Of a stretch of DNA of 64,000 bases, positions 63,362 through 64,000 are shown one piece after another. Source of the DNA: Granulicella sp. S190 (lineage in GTDB: Bacteria > Acidobacteriota > Terriglobia > Terriglobales > Acidobacteriaceae); the NCBI RefSeq assembly GCF_009766095.1, contig NZ_LMUD01000016.1, forward strand, positions 260,948 through 324,947, written 5' to 3'. A program made the position numbers and the translations under genes. Numbering within the stretch: the stretch's first letter is position 1; each line of letters starts with the position of its first letter. Below the pieces are notes generated by a model that saw nothing but the letters and a program-made list of their open reading frames with translations, had not been told where the DNA came from and made no database searches.

Positions 63362-63436
63362 GCGGGAGTAACTCAGTGGTAGAGTCACAGCCTTCCAAGC
63401 TGTTGGTCGCGGGTCCGATTCCCGTCTCCCGCTCCA
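63362..63436 (+). tRNA. tRNA-Gly(TCC)
   Basis: A 75-base cloverleaf: acceptor GCGGGAG pairs with CTCCCGC, anticodon loop CTTCCAA with anticodon TCC, T-arm GGTCCGATTCC and encoded CCA. Confidence 0.96.
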
Positions 63437-63480
63437 AAGATTTTTGAACGCGGTCAAGGCAAGAGCGGCCGCAGGAGAGT

Positions 63481-63801
63481 GTGTTGAGCAGTCTGTATCA
63501 GCAACCCGTACTAACCGTCTCTGATCCGGAGACCTTTCAGGCGGTGAAGACAGCCGTCGAAACCTCCTTCTCGTCCGGTCGTGTAGCAGATTTCCTGAAG
63601 TCGCTGGAGCGTTCGAAGCTGCGTATTCGCGACTTCGAGATAGTTCTGGGTAAAGGAAATCTTGGAGCCGCCACCCAGGCGGAGTACAACAAGCTGGGCA
63701 ACTCCGACCAGGGCCAGATTCGCGAACTTTATCTCGCCAGCCTGGAGCAGGTAGCGCCTGAGCTGCGAGAGAAGTTTTTCAAGTTGTACGCATACTACTG
63801 A
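63481..63801 (+). CDS. Small conserved-looking protein upstream of tuf
   Basis: A 106-residue protein from GTG 63481 (or TTG 63484, with AGGAG six bases upstream). It is all-helical and charged (FQAVKTAVETSFSSG, VADFLKSLERSKLRIRDFEI, GQIRELYLASLEQVAPELRE) and ends FKLYAYY. No membrane segment or known motif is seen. It stands between tRNA-Gly and tuf and probably belongs to the same transcript. The function is unknown. Confidence 0.7.
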   Translation: MLSSLYQQPVLTVSDPETFQAVKTAVETSFSSGRVADFLKSLERSKLRIRDFEIVLGKGNLGAATQAEYNKLGNSDQGQIRELYLASLEQVAPELREKFFKLYAYY

Positions 63802-63908
63802 GACACAGCTTCCATCCACAGAGTTTAGTTTCGCGCTTTTAGTTTTCGTTTGAAGTATTCACCTGAACCCCGGTGCACGCGCCGGCCAACACGAGGAGAC
63901 GAGCAGTC

Positions 63909-64000
63909 ATGGGCAAGGAAAAGTTTGACCGGTCAAAGCCGCACGTAAACATCGGGACGATTGGGCACATCGATCATGGCAAGACGACGCTGACGGCGGC
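63909..64000 (+). CDS. tuf: Translation elongation factor Tu (5' end only)
   Basis: ATG at 63909 with GAGGAGACGAG upstream opens [19 protein letters not shown], followed by [11 protein letters not shown], the P-loop of EF-Tu (GHIDHGKTT). EF-Tu carries aminoacyl-tRNA to the ribosome. The gene runs off the right edge after 30 codons. The tRNA genes upstream are the usual partners of tufB. Confidence 0.97.
   Translation, partial: MGKEKFDRSKPHVNIGTIGHIDHGKTTLTA

Overview
This window looks like part of the chromosome of an acidobacterium, most likely class Terriglobia (Edaphobacter, Granulicella or Terriglobus type). I infer this from the combination of a very large NHL/MBG-repeat surface protein, an Oar-type TonB-dependent receptor with an N-terminal carboxypeptidase-regulatory domain, a sedolisin (S53) peptidase, a treY-treZ trehalose locus and many fairly high-GC genes with short spacers or 1-8 bp overlaps. 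No rRNA gene is present to settle the taxonomy.

Left end (1-9023): a leftward non-ribosomal peptide synthetase (NRPS) runs off the left edge. Its visible part is C-A-N-methyltransferase-PCP-C-A, with a branched-chain aliphatic pocket in A1 and a threonine pocket in A2. Behind it come two small overlapping membrane or unknown genes, a gene-poor stretch, the wreck of a tyrosine integrase and a tRNA-Pro(CGG). The integrase lies at the 3' end of the tRNA, so the NRPS region may be an old genomic island.

Envelope and secreted block (9.2-23.2 kb): an OmpA-like barrel protein with a 10-G tract, a 1,748-residue NHL/MBG repeat protein, a CMD/AhpD-like protein, two secreted unknowns, a sedolisin with basic tails, an MscS-like membrane protein and a glycosyltransferase-like protein.

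Carbohydrate block (23.5-30.1 kb): a GH15 enzyme followed by treY and treZ (maltooligosaccharide to trehalose). A DUF5666-type secreted protein and an Oar-type receptor form the next unit (30.3-34.5 kb).

Purine catabolism (34.6-44.4 kb): a tight leftward operon encodes every step from urate to glyoxylate and ammonia (uricase, HIU hydrolase, OHCU decarboxylase, allantoinase, allantoate amidohydrolase, ureidoglycine aminohydrolase, ureidoglycolate amidohydrolase). An aldehyde dehydrogenase and homogentisate dioxygenase follow it, and a guanine deaminase is divergent. No xanthine dehydrogenase is in view.

Amino acid, sulfur and housekeeping block (44.4-62.4 kb): homoserine dehydrogenase; a cysM-mec-cysO-moeZ cluster for protein-thiocarboxylate-dependent cysteine synthesis, whose carrier has three extra residues after its Gly-Gly; rsmI; a site-2-protease homologue whose HExxH reads RExxR; rsmD; a Cys/Met-metabolism PLP enzyme; thiL; an M23 peptidase; a tandem HD-GYP protein; a sorbosone-dehydrogenase-like protein; a histidine phosphatase; and two exported unknowns.

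Right end (62.6-64 kb): tRNA-Thr(TGT), tRNA-Tyr(GTA), tRNA-Thr(GGT) and tRNA-Gly(TCC), interleaved with two small ORFs and leading into tuf, which runs off the right edge. This is a variant of the classic thrU-tyrU-glyT-thrT-tufB cluster.
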